DNA of 64,000 nucleotides from Paenibacillus phyllosphaerae (lineage in GTDB: Bacteria; Bacillota; Bacilli; Paenibacillales; Paenibacillaceae): contig NZ_JACHXK010000020.1 of the NCBI RefSeq assembly GCF_014192105.1, forward strand, positions 1-64,000. Reading direction: 5' to 3'. Made by a program: the position numbers and the translations under genes. The notes beneath the pieces are model-generated. The model did not search any database and was not told the DNA's origin. It worked only from the letters and a program-made list of their open reading frames with translations. This document shows positions 48,159 through 57,222 of this stretch, piece after piece (position 1 is the first letter of the stretch; each line of letters opens with the position of its first letter).

Positions 48159-49169
48159 TCAAGCTTCCCGCACCTTAAGCCTCATCTGTTCCAACGTATC
48201 CGTCAGCGATTGAACGAGCGGAATGGCCGGCGACCAGCCTAAGCGTGCAAGTTTCGATACATCGGCCGGAGCCGGAGAGGAAGCAGCCGATTGGCCGACC
48301 TCCCATGCAAGAGGGGTACGGGCGAGCGAGGTGACGGTATCCGCCAGTTCTCCGAGCGTCCGCATCCGGCCCGAGGCCAGCGGGTATACTTCTCCGCTTA
48401 CCCCCTGCTGCAGGAGCAGCTCATAGGCGCGAATCGCATCGCGCACATCTATCACGTCCCGCACTTCTGTTCTGGAGGACAGCTTGAAAGGTGCCGCAGC
48501 ATTGCGGCCTTGCTCGGCAGCGAGCTCTGCCTTAGCGGCATACTCGGCCATGAGCGTACAGATTCCCTTCGATCGGCCCGGGCCAATCAGATTGGAAGGC
48601 TCCGCGATGATCACATCCATCCCATATAAGGGCACCCAACTGCGTGCGGCTAGTACCTGCAACGTCTTGCTGAAGCTGTAAGGATGAGGCGGAGAAGGCG
48701 GCGAGCCATCTGCCGGCAGGTTGAAGCGAAGCATGGAGCCTGCGATAACGATACGGCAAGCTCCTCCTTCCCCGCTCTCCTTGCGAATCGCTTCCAGCAG
48801 CCGAACGGTCCCCATCAGATTGCTCTCAAGCGCGGCAGCCGGATCCGTCCATGAAGGTCCAACCGCGTTCATGCCCGCAAAATGAAGGACATAGTCGGGC
48901 TTCGCCGCCATGACCAGCGCCTCAATGTCGTTCTTCATGGTCAGATCGCACCAGGCATACTGTACCGATGAATCTTCTTCATCCGCGGACGGTGAAGTAC
49001 CGCTAGACATCATTGACGCGGCTGAATCATGTGCGACCGTTGTTCCTTGCAACTCCGGCCGGGAACGGAGCACGCCTGTTACCGCATAGCCCCGCCCGGC
49101 AAAATACGCGCATGCATGCTCGCCGCAAAAACCGCCGGCCCCTGTAATCAAGAGGCGCGGCCGGTTCAT
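48159..49169 (-). CDS. NAD-dependent epimerase/dehydratase (extended SDR)
   Basis: 336 residues from MNRPRLLITGAGGFCGEHAC. Rossmann motif TGAGGFCG; the SDR active site is HPYSFSKTL (YxxxK variant Y-S-F-S-K), with LHFAGMNAVGPSW and RDVIDVRDAIRAYELLL near the C-terminus. It resembles GDP-mannose 4,6-dehydratase/reductase-like epimerases of polysaccharide clusters. The start overlaps the preceding stop (ATGA). Its precise step in the sugar pathway is unclear. Confidence 0.82.
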   Translation of the reverse strand: MNRPRLLITGAGGFCGEHACAYFAGRGYAVTGVLRSRPELQGTTVAHDSAASMMSSGTSPSADEEDSSVQYAWCDLTMKNDIEALVMAAKPDYVLHFAGMNAVGPSWTDPAAALESNLMGTVRLLEAIRKESGEGGACRIVIAGSMLRFNLPADGSPPSPPHPYSFSKTLQVLAARSWVPLYGMDVIIAEPSNLIGPGRSKGICTLMAEYAAKAELAAEQGRNAAAPFKLSSRTEVRDVIDVRDAIRAYELLLQQGVSGEVYPLASGRMRTLGELADTVTSLARTPLAWEVGQSAASSPAPADVSKLARLGWSPAIPLVQSLTDTLEQMRLKVREA

Positions 49170-49996
49170 GGCACCGCCATCCACTGCGCGAGCTGCTGCA
49201 GCATGACGTCATAACTGGACGTCTCGAACTGCCAATCCGTCCGCGTGGCGACGAGTGTACGGTCCAAGAAAATTTGGTCGTCCGGCACGATCGTCAGGTC
49301 CTCGCGGTCAAAATGCTGCTGGAACAAGCGCAGAAGCTCCAACTTGCTGACCGTCTCAGCCGCCGTCAGATGGACGAGACCGCCAATCTGCGGGTTCGCG
49401 ATGGCGTATTCGATGGCACGCGCCAGCTCCAGCGTCGTCACGCCGTTCCACATGACGCGCGCATAGCCGTTCACCGTTCCCTTTTGCTTCAAGAACCAAT
49501 GTAGAAGCCCGATGCCATGCTCGCGAACCTCCGGACCGATAATGGAGGTGCGAATCGTCAGATGGCCGGCATCCTTCACTTCGCCAAGCGCCTTGCTCCG
49601 CGCGTAGACGGTTACGCCTTCCGGCTGGTCCTGCTCGGTGTATGCGCCCCGTTTGCCAGTGAAGACGCAGTCCGAACTGACATGGATCAGCCTGGCGGAG
49701 ACGGCCTCCGCCTGATGGCGAAGCCAGTGCGGCAGCAGGCCATTGACCTGATACGCCAAGAGCGGATGCTGCTCGGCATCCTGATTCAGCACGCCGACCG
49801 CATTGATAATGACATCCGGGCGGACAGACGCGACAAGCGAAGCCACGGCTTCGCTGTCGGTCACCTCGAGCATCAGACCTTCCGTGTCCTTCGCGCTGCG
49901 CGTCGTGTAGACAACGTCATAGCCTTCCAGGCCGCGGAAATACCGGACCAGCAAATGTCCGGCCATTCCGCTCCCGCCGACGATCAGCAATTTCAT
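49166..49996 (-). CDS. RmlD-like nucleotide-sugar 4-reductase
   Basis: 276 residues. LLIVGGSGMAGHLLVRYF (Rossmann), IINAVGVLNQDAEQHPLLAYQVNG, HVSSDCVFTGKRGAYTEQDQPEGVTVYARSKALGE (catalytic YxxxK: Tyr-Ala-Arg-Ser-Lys). This is the RmlD superfamily. Located between a CapE-like dehydratase and an epimerase gene, it fits the 4-reductase of a UDP-L-rhamnosamine/QuiNAc route (WbvR-like), as it lacks the C-terminal cupin of CapF/WbjC. Overlaps its neighbours by 4 bases on both sides. Confidence 0.82.
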   Translation of the reverse strand: MKLLIVGGSGMAGHLLVRYFRGLEGYDVVYTTRSAKDTEGLMLEVTDSEAVASLVASVRPDVIINAVGVLNQDAEQHPLLAYQVNGLLPHWLRHQAEAVSARLIHVSSDCVFTGKRGAYTEQDQPEGVTVYARSKALGEVKDAGHLTIRTSIIGPEVREHGIGLLHWFLKQKGTVNGYARVMWNGVTTLELARAIEYAIANPQIGGLVHLTAAETVSKLELLRLFQQHFDREDLTIVPDDQIFLDRTLVATRTDWQFETSSYDVMLQQLAQWMAVP

Positions 49997-50976
49997 ACCA
50001 GGAACCCCCCGCGGATGAGCATGGCTTTGATCTCTTCTTTGGACATGAGGTTATCCTTGGAGCTGAAGCTGTCGAAGTCGACGTTCTTATGCGCGCTGTA
50101 GTGCTGGCGCAGCCCGGGAATATCGAGCGGCGGGAGAATAACCAGATACGCGTCGTCGTACACGACCGTCGTCGTGCTTTCGAACTCGGTCAGCAGAATT
50201 TCATGCAGTTTCTCCCCGGGACGCGTACCGGTCTCGATCATCTCTGCTTCGATGCCCATCGACTCCATCAGCACCTCGGCCAGATCGGTGATCCGGCAAG
50301 TCGGCATCGTCATGACGAAGATTTCCCCGCCGACGCTCTCCGTCGAAGCTTTGAACAGCAGCGTGATCGCATCCTGCAGCGTCAGGAAGAACCGCGTCAT
50401 GTTCATATCGGTAATCCGTACCTGCTGCTTGGTCTTGATCTGATTCATGAACAGATGGACGACGCTGCCGTTCGTACCCAGCACGTTGCCTCCGCGGACG
50501 CAGACGAATTTCGTATCCGAACGAAGCAGGTTCGCGTAGACGATCAATTTCTCGCCGATCGCCTTGGTCATCCCGTAGAAGTTCGATGGATTGGCCGCTT
50601 TATCCGTGGAGATGTAGATGACGCGCTTCACTTTGTTCGCGATCGCGGCCTCGATAACGTTCTGCGTACCGATCACGTTCGTTTTCAGCGCCTCGTAAGG
50701 CTGGTCTTCGCACACCGGAACATGCTTGAGGGCCGCAAGATGGAAGACGTAGTCCACCTCTTCGCAAGCCTTCATCAGCGCCTCTTTATCCCGGATATCG
50801 CCGATGCAGAAGCTTAACGCCGGATGCTCGAACGCGCGGCTCATCGACACTTGGCTCGATTCGTTCCGCGAATAGACGATGATTTCCTTCGGCTGCTGCG
50901 GCAACAGTTGACGGATGAGCTCATAGCCCCATGACCCCGTTCCACCTGTGACGAGGATCCGTTGATTAGTAAACAT
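49993..50976 (-). CDS. capE: UDP-N-acetylglucosamine 4,6-dehydratase/5-epimerase (CapE/WbjB-like)
   Basis: 327 residues from MFTNQRILVTGGTGSWGYEL. Rossmann GGTGSWG, HLAALKHVPVCEDQPYEALKTNVIGTQNVIEAA (family hallmark), STDKAANPSNFYGMTKAIGEKL (active-site region) and RTRPGEKLHEILLTEFES-like ending. These are the polysaccharide biosynthesis protein CapD/CapE signatures. It converts UDP-GlcNAc to a 4-keto-6-deoxy intermediate with C5 inversion. ATG with GGAGGG upstream; overlaps the end of the upstream epimerase gene. Confidence 0.85.
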   Translation of the reverse strand: MFTNQRILVTGGTGSWGYELIRQLLPQQPKEIIVYSRNESSQVSMSRAFEHPALSFCIGDIRDKEALMKACEEVDYVFHLAALKHVPVCEDQPYEALKTNVIGTQNVIEAAIANKVKRVIYISTDKAANPSNFYGMTKAIGEKLIVYANLLRSDTKFVCVRGGNVLGTNGSVVHLFMNQIKTKQQVRITDMNMTRFFLTLQDAITLLFKASTESVGGEIFVMTMPTCRITDLAEVLMESMGIEAEMIETGTRPGEKLHEILLTEFESTTTVVYDDAYLVILPPLDIPGLRQHYSAHKNVDFDSFSSKDNLMSKEEIKAMLIRGGFLV

Positions 50977-52063
50977 TCCATTTCCCTCCAAGCACAAATT
51001 TTACGACTTTATCCGAAACATCCTTCGCCAGATAGCCATCCGGACTTTCCCAGTCCGCCGGCAGCGCAGTCATGACCACTGCGGCATTCTCGATGTCCTT
51101 GGCTGCAAGCCCGCTGACCACATTGCTGCCGCAGTCGACCGTCTCCGGCCGCTCGGTCGTCGTCCGGATCGTAACCGTCGGCACGCCGAAGATGCAGCAT
51201 TCCTCCTGCACGGTACCGCTGTCGGATATCGCGCATTTGGCGAACCGCTCCAGCGTGACGAAGTCGAAGAACCCGAACGGTTCATGGAAAGTGACGCGCG
51301 GATCCATCGCGACCTGCACCGAGCCGCTTTCGATCCGAGAGCGCGTACGCGGGTGAATGCTGCATACAAGCTGAATATCGAACCGCCTTGCGATCCCGTT
51401 CAAGCCTTCAAGAATGCCCGCGAGCCGCTCGGGGTGATCCACATTCTCCGCACGATGCGCCGTCACGATCATATAGCCGCCCGGCGTAAGGCCGAGCCGG
51501 CCCAGGATATCGCTGGCCTCGATCTGCGGCATATAATGCGTAATCACCTCATGAATGGGATTGCCGGTCTGCACGATCCGATTGCTCGGGAAGCCTTCGC
51601 GCAGCAAGTTGCCCTTGCTGTAACTCGTATAAGGCATGTTGATCGTCGAGATGGCGTCGATGACTCTGCGATTCTTCTCCTCCGGTACCGCCAGATCGAA
51701 GCAGCGGTTGCCAGCCTCCATATGGACGACCGGAATTCCCATCCGCTCGGCCACGATAGCGCACAGCGCGCTGTTGGTGTCGCCGAGCAGCAGCACGACA
51801 TGCGGCCGGTGCTGATTCAGAATCCGCTCGATCCCGCCGAACATAACCGACAGCTGCCCGCCCAGCGTCTGCATCCCTTGACCCAGCATATAGTCCGGCT
51901 GCCGAAGACCTAGCTCCTGGAAGAATATGTCGCTAAGCGAATTGGAGAAATTCTGCCCCGTATGCACAAGCACATGCTCTTCCGCTAGCAGGTCCAGCTT
52001 CGGGATGATCCGGCTGAGCCGAATAATTTCCGGGCGTGTTCCCAAGATCGTTACCACACGCAT
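50966..52063 (-). CDS. wecB: Non-hydrolysing UDP-sugar 2-epimerase (WecB/CapG family)
   Basis: 365 residues from MRVVTILGTRPEIIRLSRII. Family signatures: VHTGQNFSNSLSDIFFQELGL, LLLGDTNSALCAIVAERMGIPVVHMEAGNRCFD, PEEKNRRVIDAIS, VTAHRAENVDHPERL and DSGTVQEECCIFGVPTVTIRTTTERPETVDCGSN. With the CapE-like and RmlD-like enzymes this completes the three-enzyme set (dehydratase/5-epimerase, reductase, 2-epimerase) for UDP-L-FucNAc or UDP-L-QuiNAc-type sugars. ATG 52063 preferred; an in-frame TTG at 52072 is closer to GGGAGGGA. Confidence 0.88.
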   Translation of the reverse strand: MRVVTILGTRPEIIRLSRIIPKLDLLAEEHVLVHTGQNFSNSLSDIFFQELGLRQPDYMLGQGMQTLGGQLSVMFGGIERILNQHRPHVVLLLGDTNSALCAIVAERMGIPVVHMEAGNRCFDLAVPEEKNRRVIDAISTINMPYTSYSKGNLLREGFPSNRIVQTGNPIHEVITHYMPQIEASDILGRLGLTPGGYMIVTAHRAENVDHPERLAGILEGLNGIARRFDIQLVCSIHPRTRSRIESGSVQVAMDPRVTFHEPFGFFDFVTLERFAKCAISDSGTVQEECCIFGVPTVTIRTTTERPETVDCGSNVVSGLAAKDIENAAVVMTALPADWESPDGYLAKDVSDKVVKFVLGGKWNVY

Positions 52064-52105
52064 GAACGTCAAATCCCTCCCTTGAATGAACGTTACTTCA
52101 GCTTC

Positions 52106-53683
52106 TTAACGCCTTGCGCTGCGACGGCGGCGCGATCGGCCGCTCTTGATGCTTCTTCGCCTCAGCGTGCCTCGTCTTCTCCGCCGCAACAGGCCTCCAA
52201 TGTTTCGCCTGCGGCGGCGTGCGCGGATTACGCGCTTGGTCGATCTGCGCAAGCGGCGGCCTTTGCGCAAGCGACGATGCCGGAGGCGCGAAGCGCGCGC
52301 TTTGCGCGCACGCGCAGGCCTACTGCCGATCGGCGGCCCTTTGGGAAGCGATACGATCAGCGAGTCCGGCACTTCTCTTACTTCTTCTAAGGTGTAGCCT
52401 GCCGCATGCAGCGCCTCCAGAGAGCGGAACGGGCGCAGGATGCCTTGCTCATACAGATAAACGGTGCTGCCGCTGCCTTTCACCAGACGCAAGGGCACGA
52501 AACCCCGCATCGCGAGCGTCTGCACGAAAGTTTTCAGCTTACGGCGGTATTCGGTAATCCCGTAGACCGCTCTCGCGGCGTTCCAGTTATGCAGCCCTGC
52601 TGCCTGCCGGCGCTTGAAATCGCCGAGCAAGCCGCATACGCGCGTGAACAGGCCATCCGGATCGCCGGTTCGGGCGACATACATGTCGTTGCCGGTCGCC
52701 TGCGCAATTTCCGCCAGGCCTCCCGCCCCGTACACGACGATCGGCTTGCCGAATACCATGGCCTCCAGCGCGGTCATGCCGAAGCCTTCGGCCGCCATGC
52801 TTGGGATGACGACCACATCCATCGCGGGATAGAGGGTCTCGATCCGTTCCTCGAACCTCACCCAGCGGAACCGGTCCATGAGCCCTGCATTGCGGGCGAC
52901 ATTCAGGCATTGCTCGAAATAGTCGGAGTCGACGGGGTTGCCCACCAGCAGGTACATCGCCTGCGGGAAACGCTCCGCGACATCTACGGCCATTCGCATA
53001 AATTGGTCGAGCCCTTTGGCATCGAAGATCGAGGCGGCAATGAACCCGACCACCAGATGCTCGTCGCTTAGGCCGAGCTGGCTGCGGCGCTGCTCCCGGA
53101 ACGTGGGCCACATCTCCGGCGTCATTTCGTCCGGGTTCCACGAAGGAGGCAGAAGGAGCGATCTTGGCAGCAGAGAAGGCGTCCGCAGCGGTGCGAGCGT
53201 CGCTTCGGAGATGCCGAGGACGACATCGGCGAACTGCTCTATGAGGGCTGCTGACCGGTAGGTGTCCGGCGTGAACCGGATCGCCTCCATGGCAGACCAT
53301 ACCACAGGAATGCCGAGCATCTTCGCCGCCATGGCAGGCAGCGGATGGACCGTCGTATTCACGAGCACGATATTCGGCTGCTCTTGATGGATCAGCGTGA
53401 TCAGCGAAGCCCAAGCCGGAGTCCTCTGGTACATCTCGATCTCATCGTTCAGGTGCGGCAACGCGAGATACAGCGGGACAACGAGGGGAACGTCCTGCAG
53501 CACAACCGGGAATCCTAGCTCTCTCGCCTGCTGCGCGATAACGCCCTCCGTCGGCACAACAAGCGTACAGTTGAAATAAGGCTGCAGCTCCCGCATCATG
53601 AAGAGCAGCAATTTCTCTGCCCCTGTCACATACTGGGGACTGCAAATATGGGAGAAAACGAGCATTTTCGGCTTTGCCTGCAT
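52106..53683 (-). CDS. Glycosyltransferase family 4 with Arg-rich C-terminal tail
   Basis: 525 residues from MQAKPKMLVFSHICSPQYVT. GT-B fold: TGAEKLLLFMMREL at the N-terminus, VVGFIAASIFDAKGLDQFMRMAVDV, and MAAEGFGMTALEAMVFGKPIVVYGAGGLAE (donor site). After the catalytic part comes a C-terminal DUF-like stretch and then about 70 residues of mostly Arg/Lys (RRLRKGRRLRRSTKR, RRRRRNIGGLLRRRRRG). The start is uncertain: a strong AAAGGAGGTGG (53725-53735) is separated from this ATG by a hairpin, and an in-frame GTG lies at 53728. The basic tail resembles those of other proteins in this cluster. Confidence 0.82.
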   Translation of the reverse strand: MQAKPKMLVFSHICSPQYVTGAEKLLLFMMRELQPYFNCTLVVPTEGVIAQQARELGFPVVLQDVPLVVPLYLALPHLNDEIEMYQRTPAWASLITLIHQEQPNIVLVNTTVHPLPAMAAKMLGIPVVWSAMEAIRFTPDTYRSAALIEQFADVVLGISEATLAPLRTPSLLPRSLLLPPSWNPDEMTPEMWPTFREQRRSQLGLSDEHLVVGFIAASIFDAKGLDQFMRMAVDVAERFPQAMYLLVGNPVDSDYFEQCLNVARNAGLMDRFRWVRFEERIETLYPAMDVVVIPSMAAEGFGMTALEAMVFGKPIVVYGAGGLAEIAQATGNDMYVARTGDPDGLFTRVCGLLGDFKRRQAAGLHNWNAARAVYGITEYRRKLKTFVQTLAMRGFVPLRLVKGSGSTVYLYEQGILRPFRSLEALHAAGYTLEEVREVPDSLIVSLPKGPPIGSRPARARKARASRLRHRRLRKGRRLRRSTKRVIRARRRRRNIGGLLRRRRRGTLRRRSIKSGRSRRRRSARR

Positions 53684-53695
53684 GAATGGCTCGCG

Positions 53696-53720
53696 ATACC
53701 CGCGCGTAAGGCACGGGTAT
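53696..53720. repeat. Hairpin between ribosome site and start of GT4 gene
   Basis: ATACCCG / CGGGTAT, 11-base loop, lying just after AAAGGAGGTGG (53735-53725, minus strand) and 13 bases before the ATG at 53683. Confidence 0.45.
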
Positions 53721-53964
53721 GCATCCACCTCCTTTGTCTGTAAGCTGACTTCGCCTTGCCTGACGAATCTTGTGCGGAATCTCCTAGCTTAGAAGTTTGT
53801 TGTCTACCGATAGCAGCAACCGGTATTACAATATATGGGAGAGGCGCTTGATTCGGCACGACACTTGCTCCCCTCCCATTCGCACAAAATCCGTGGCACT
53901 CACCTTTCCACAGCTGACATGCCGAGATACTAGATTAGCAATTGCAAATCTTGCAGCCTATTAA

Positions 53965-55095
53965 CTAGCCGAATAGGATCGTCAGCATCTGCTCCAGACG
54001 CTTGGCGTAGGTATGCTCGCTCATCGCCCGTTGCATGCCGCGGATCGCGATCGCTCTGCGCTCCTCTTCGTGCGTCAGGTAATATTCGATCTTCTCGATC
54101 ATCTCCTGCGGCGAAGCGTACGTCACGATATCGACGCCCGGCGTGAAGAAGCTGGACAGATCGTCGCGAATATCGGTCAGCTGCAGCGTGGCGCAGGCGG
54201 CGATCTCGAACGTTCTCGGATTCAAGGAAACCGCCGGTATGCCCGCGCTGTTGTTGTTGAAAGTCTGGTCGTCGTAAGCGCGGTGCATGTTGATGACGAT
54301 CTTCGAACCGTTGTAGACCGCCGCCGTCTCTTGCGGGCCCATCCAGCGGCCGCTTGAGATTTTATCCGCAAGCAGCGGGAAGTTGGCCAGACGCTCCCAC
54401 CAGATCCCGGAGATGAGCGTATCCTTCGTGGCCAGGTAGCCGGCGACCTGGTCGAAGAATGCCGCCCGTTTCCAATATGCCGATCCGACGAAGCTGACCT
54501 CGTGACGCTGGTCGCGTGCAGGGTTGCGCGGCCGGAAGTCGACCGGATGGAAGCCGAGCGGTAAATAATGGACTCTTGCGGCACCAAGAGATTGGTAATG
54601 CGCCACGCAAGTCAGCTCAAGCGTGAATACATCGTCGTAATGCAGCGCGATCCATGACGTCATGTCGCTGTAATAAGGATCGTCCGTGAACCATACCGCC
54701 GTTCGTATGCCCATCTGACGGATCCGGTCGATCTGCTCGACCGGCAAATTGAGTCCATCCAGTACGATCACGACATCCGGCCGCATTTGCTGCGCCAGAT
54801 CCGCCACCTGCGCGTTGGCGTCGGTAACCGTCACCCGTGCGGTCAAGCCGGTGAATGTCTCGGCCAGTGCGGCGTCAATCGGGGAATAGGGATAACCCTT
54901 GCTCGTCATGACGAACATCACGTGCACCGGCCATACCCTACCTGGCCCAATCGTCTTCTGCAAGACCGCCTCGCACTGGCCGTACCAATTGCCATGGTCA
55001 AAGCCGATGCGGAATCCTGCGGCTGCGCCGAGCGCAGCTTGCTTGCGGATCAGTTGGTTTCGGTTCGTGCGGCTTTTGCGTGATGGTGCTGCCAC
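53965..55095 (-). CDS. CgeB-like glycosyltransferase
   Basis: 376 residues from GTG 55095 (VAAPSRKSRTNRNQLIRKQA). An N-terminal basic segment with GAAAGFRIGFDHGNWYGQCE (GxxxGFxxGxxxG motif) is followed by the CgeB/DUF3880-type fold: FVMTSKGYPYSPIDAALAETF, AVWFTDDPYYSD, HYLPLGFHPVDFRP, FVGSAYWKRAAFFDQV and the donor-site end NNNSAGIPAVSLNPRTFEIAACATLQLTDIRDDL. CgeB is a sigma-K/GerE-dependent spore-surface maturation protein of B. subtilis. AAAGGAG precedes the start. Close paralogue of the next gene. Confidence 0.85.
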   Translation of the reverse strand: MAAPSRKSRTNRNQLIRKQAALGAAAGFRIGFDHGNWYGQCEAVLQKTIGPGRVWPVHVMFVMTSKGYPYSPIDAALAETFTGLTARVTVTDANAQVADLAQQMRPDVVIVLDGLNLPVEQIDRIRQMGIRTAVWFTDDPYYSDMTSWIALHYDDVFTLELTCVAHYQSLGAARVHYLPLGFHPVDFRPRNPARDQRHEVSFVGSAYWKRAAFFDQVAGYLATKDTLISGIWWERLANFPLLADKISSGRWMGPQETAAVYNGSKIVINMHRAYDDQTFNNNSAGIPAVSLNPRTFEIAACATLQLTDIRDDLSSFFTPGVDIVTYASPQEMIEKIEYYLTHEEERRAIAIRGMQRAMSEHTYAKRLEQMLTILFG

Positions 55096-55126
55096 TTTGA
55101 TCTCCACTCCTTTCTCTCTATGCGCC

Positions 55127-56233
55127 TCACGGCTGGACTTTCTGCCAGCCGAGCATATCGGCAATCTGATCAAGCCTTCTTGCGAACGTGTGGTCCGTAA
55201 TCGTCCTGCGCAGTCCGCGAAGCGCGATCTGCCGACGCTCATCTTCATGCGAAAGGTAGTAATCGATCTTAGCCAGCAGCTCTTCCGCATCGTTGTAGGT
55301 ATCCAGCTCCCACCCCGGACGGTAGTAGTTCGGCAGATCCTCCCGCACATCCGTCAGCTGCAGCGTGCCGCAGGCATTGATCTCATACGTGCGGGGATTG
55401 ATCGAGCGCGCCGGCAGCTGATGCGCGTTGCGGTTATCCGGACCCGGCTTCGACCCGCGGTGCAGATTGATGACGATACGGGCCCCGTTGTAATAATTGA
55501 TCGATTCGTCGACTGGCAGCCAGCCATGCCGGATTGCCGGTTCGAGCAGCTTATAATTGCGCATTCGATCCCACAAGCCGCCGGCGATAAATACTTTCCG
55601 GCCAGCCAATCTGGCCGCTGCGGCATCGAACAACTCCACGCGATTCCAGAACGCCTGCCCGATGAAGCAGACATCGCTGAAATATTGGCTCGGCACGGCC
55701 CGAGGCTTGAATCGCTCCTGATTAACGGCAAGCGGCATATTGTATACCTGCTTGCAGCCAAGCGCTTGATAGAACGGGATGATTCCCAGTTCATGCGTGA
55801 AGACGACATCGTAATGGGGGGCGATATCCTTCGTGTCCTCGCTCACGTATGGATCGTCGGCGAACCAGATCGCCGTCTGGGTACCCAAGGCGCGTATGGC
55901 GTCAATCTGCGCCAGATGGTCATCCGGGAACACATGCAGGCCATTCATGACGAGCAGCCAATCCGGCCGCAGCAAGCCGGCCATCTCCGCCATTCGGGTC
56001 GGGTGCGCGATGAACAGTTCGCTTACCATCGCCGTTAGCGCCGCCGTGATGCCTTCGTCTATAGCGTCGAAGCCTTGCGGTACGAAGAGCACGCGGACCT
56101 GCCGTCTGACCGGAGGGGGCTGAATGACGCTTTGGACAACCGCTTGGCAGGCACCATCCCGCATCCCGTGCTTGAACCCTTCCTCATAGCCTACTCTCGC
56201 AGCTTGCGCAATGGTCTCTTTCAAAGGATGCAT
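55127..56233 (-). CDS. CgeB-like glycosyltransferase
   Basis: 368 residues. Begins MHPLKETIAQAARVGYEEGFKHGMRDGACQ, again with a GYxxGFxxGxxxG motif, then VLFVPQGFDAIDEGITAAL, AIWFADDPYVSEDTKDIAPHYDVVFTHELG, FIGQAFWNRVELFDAA, and AHQLPARSINPRTYEINACGTLQLTDVREDLPNYY. Same architecture as the gene at 53965-55095, about 50% alike by eye. ATG with GAGGTG upstream. The two paralogues probably glycosylate the same surface structure. Confidence 0.85.
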   Translation of the reverse strand: MHPLKETIAQAARVGYEEGFKHGMRDGACQAVVQSVIQPPPVRRQVRVLFVPQGFDAIDEGITAALTAMVSELFIAHPTRMAEMAGLLRPDWLLVMNGLHVFPDDHLAQIDAIRALGTQTAIWFADDPYVSEDTKDIAPHYDVVFTHELGIIPFYQALGCKQVYNMPLAVNQERFKPRAVPSQYFSDVCFIGQAFWNRVELFDAAAARLAGRKVFIAGGLWDRMRNYKLLEPAIRHGWLPVDESINYYNGARIVINLHRGSKPGPDNRNAHQLPARSINPRTYEINACGTLQLTDVREDLPNYYRPGWELDTYNDAEELLAKIDYYLSHEDERRQIALRGLRRTITDHTFARRLDQIADMLGWQKVQP

Positions 56234-56584
56234 GGCTCACACCTCAACCTTGATAGTCTTTCTGTCTACATATATATGCGTAAGAGAAGCATTCGCATAT
56301 GGTCACTTGTCCGCCGAGGCGCCAAAATTGGCGTAAACCCAAGGTGAAACGGCTGACGCCGTCTTCGATGGCGCAGCGCGTTTCATTCCGGAGAAATACA
56401 AGATGATTGATAGAAGATTTGCGGGCGGATGCTACTCTAGCATTTGGGCCCCTGACAGATTTGATCGTCCCCAAAAAAGAGCTGCAAGCCGCCTCTTCCG
56501 CAATGATGGCGGTTGGCCCAAACAAAAAGGATGCCCTCTGCCATCATCCGAAGCGATGATGAAGCGTGAGGACATCCCGTCATG
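56234..56584. other. Intergenic region, 351 bp
   Basis: No gene seen. It contains the terminator of the 98-aa gene (56529-56578), small hairpins such as GCGCCAAAATTGGCG near 56320, and presumably the promoter of the CgeB-like gene. CATATATATGTA near 56270 resembles a sigma-K -10 only partly. No GerE box was identified with confidence. Confidence 0.4.
56529..56578 (-). terminator. Terminator after the Lys/Arg-rich small gene
   Basis: Inner stem CATCATC / GATGATG and outer GGATG...CATCC, with CCTC/GAGG between, followed in the minus orientation by TTTTTGTTTGG. Confidence 0.75.
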
Positions 56585-56881
56585 TTATGGTTGCTGCTCA
56601 TAGGCAAGCTGATGGCCGTTCTCGAAACCTTGGGCAAAACCGACATTATAGCCTTCGTTGTAGGATTGATTGAAACTTTCGTTGTAGGCGGCCGCCGCGG
56701 TCTGCTTCCTGACCGGAGCGCGTCTGCGCCTAACGTTTGTCTTCCTGCGGCGGAGCGCAGATGCGCCCCGGCGCTTTTTCCCCTTCGATAGGGCGCCTTT
56801 TCTTACAAGTCCGCGTTTCTTGCCTACGGCAGAAGGACGCGTACGCTTCCGGCTTTTTTTCGTCCGAGCGGGTACACTCAC
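56585..56881 (-). CDS. Small protein: Arg/Lys-rich N-terminus, YNxG repeat C-terminus
   Basis: 98 residues. The first 60 are almost all Lys, Arg, Ala and Ser (KKSRKRTRPSAVGKKRG); the last 38 form a repeated aromatic-Gly/Asn motif, YNESFNQSYNEGYNVGFAQG and FENGHQLAYEQ. The YNxG/GFxxG motif recurs in the glycosyltransferases of the cluster. The composition recalls CotG-like spore coat proteins; no family is assigned. GTG start overlapping the previous stop (GTGA), with GGGAGGA upstream. Confidence 0.7.
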   Translation of the reverse strand: MSVPARTKKSRKRTRPSAVGKKRGLVRKGALSKGKKRRGASALRRRKTNVRRRRAPVRKQTAAAAYNESFNQSYNEGYNVGFAQGFENGHQLAYEQQP

Positions 56882-57222
56882 CCTTGATTCCTCCCTTGTT
56901 CGTTGCTGGCTATGGCAGGCAATGAGCGGGCAGAGTAATCGGCCAAGACCTTCGCCGGCGCATAGACGCCATGCCGCAGCAGCGGCTGGGCTGGCCGGCC
57001 AAGCCGGGTCCGCTTCAGCCGGACGCCCGTGACGGTCTCCGCCATCGACAACTGCAGCGCGTTAAGCGACTGAATATTGTCCCGAATCGATTTGGCCAGA
57101 TGCGGCGAATGCTCTGCAACATCCGCAATGCTGCCCAAAATACGGGCCATGGCTTCCTGGCTATGCGCAATCGAACGGATCAGCGCGATGCGCGCCTCCC
57201 ATTCTTGGACGACGAGACTCAT
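56878..57222 (-). CDS. Small helical protein of the glycan cluster, 114 aa
   Basis: Begins MSLVVQEWEARIALIRSIAHSQEAMARIL. Long amphipathic helices up to about residue 65, then a basic segment with RLKRTRLGRPAQPLLRHGVYAPAK. No family recognised. It shares length, helical character and the phrase SxxAMxRIL with the neighbouring 109- and 97-residue proteins, with which it overlaps in a tight operon; the three may form a complex. Confidence 0.65.
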   Translation of the reverse strand: MSLVVQEWEARIALIRSIAHSQEAMARILGSIADVAEHSPHLAKSIRDNIQSLNALQLSMAETVTGVRLKRTRLGRPAQPLLRHGVYAPAKVLADYSARSLPAIASNEQGRNQG

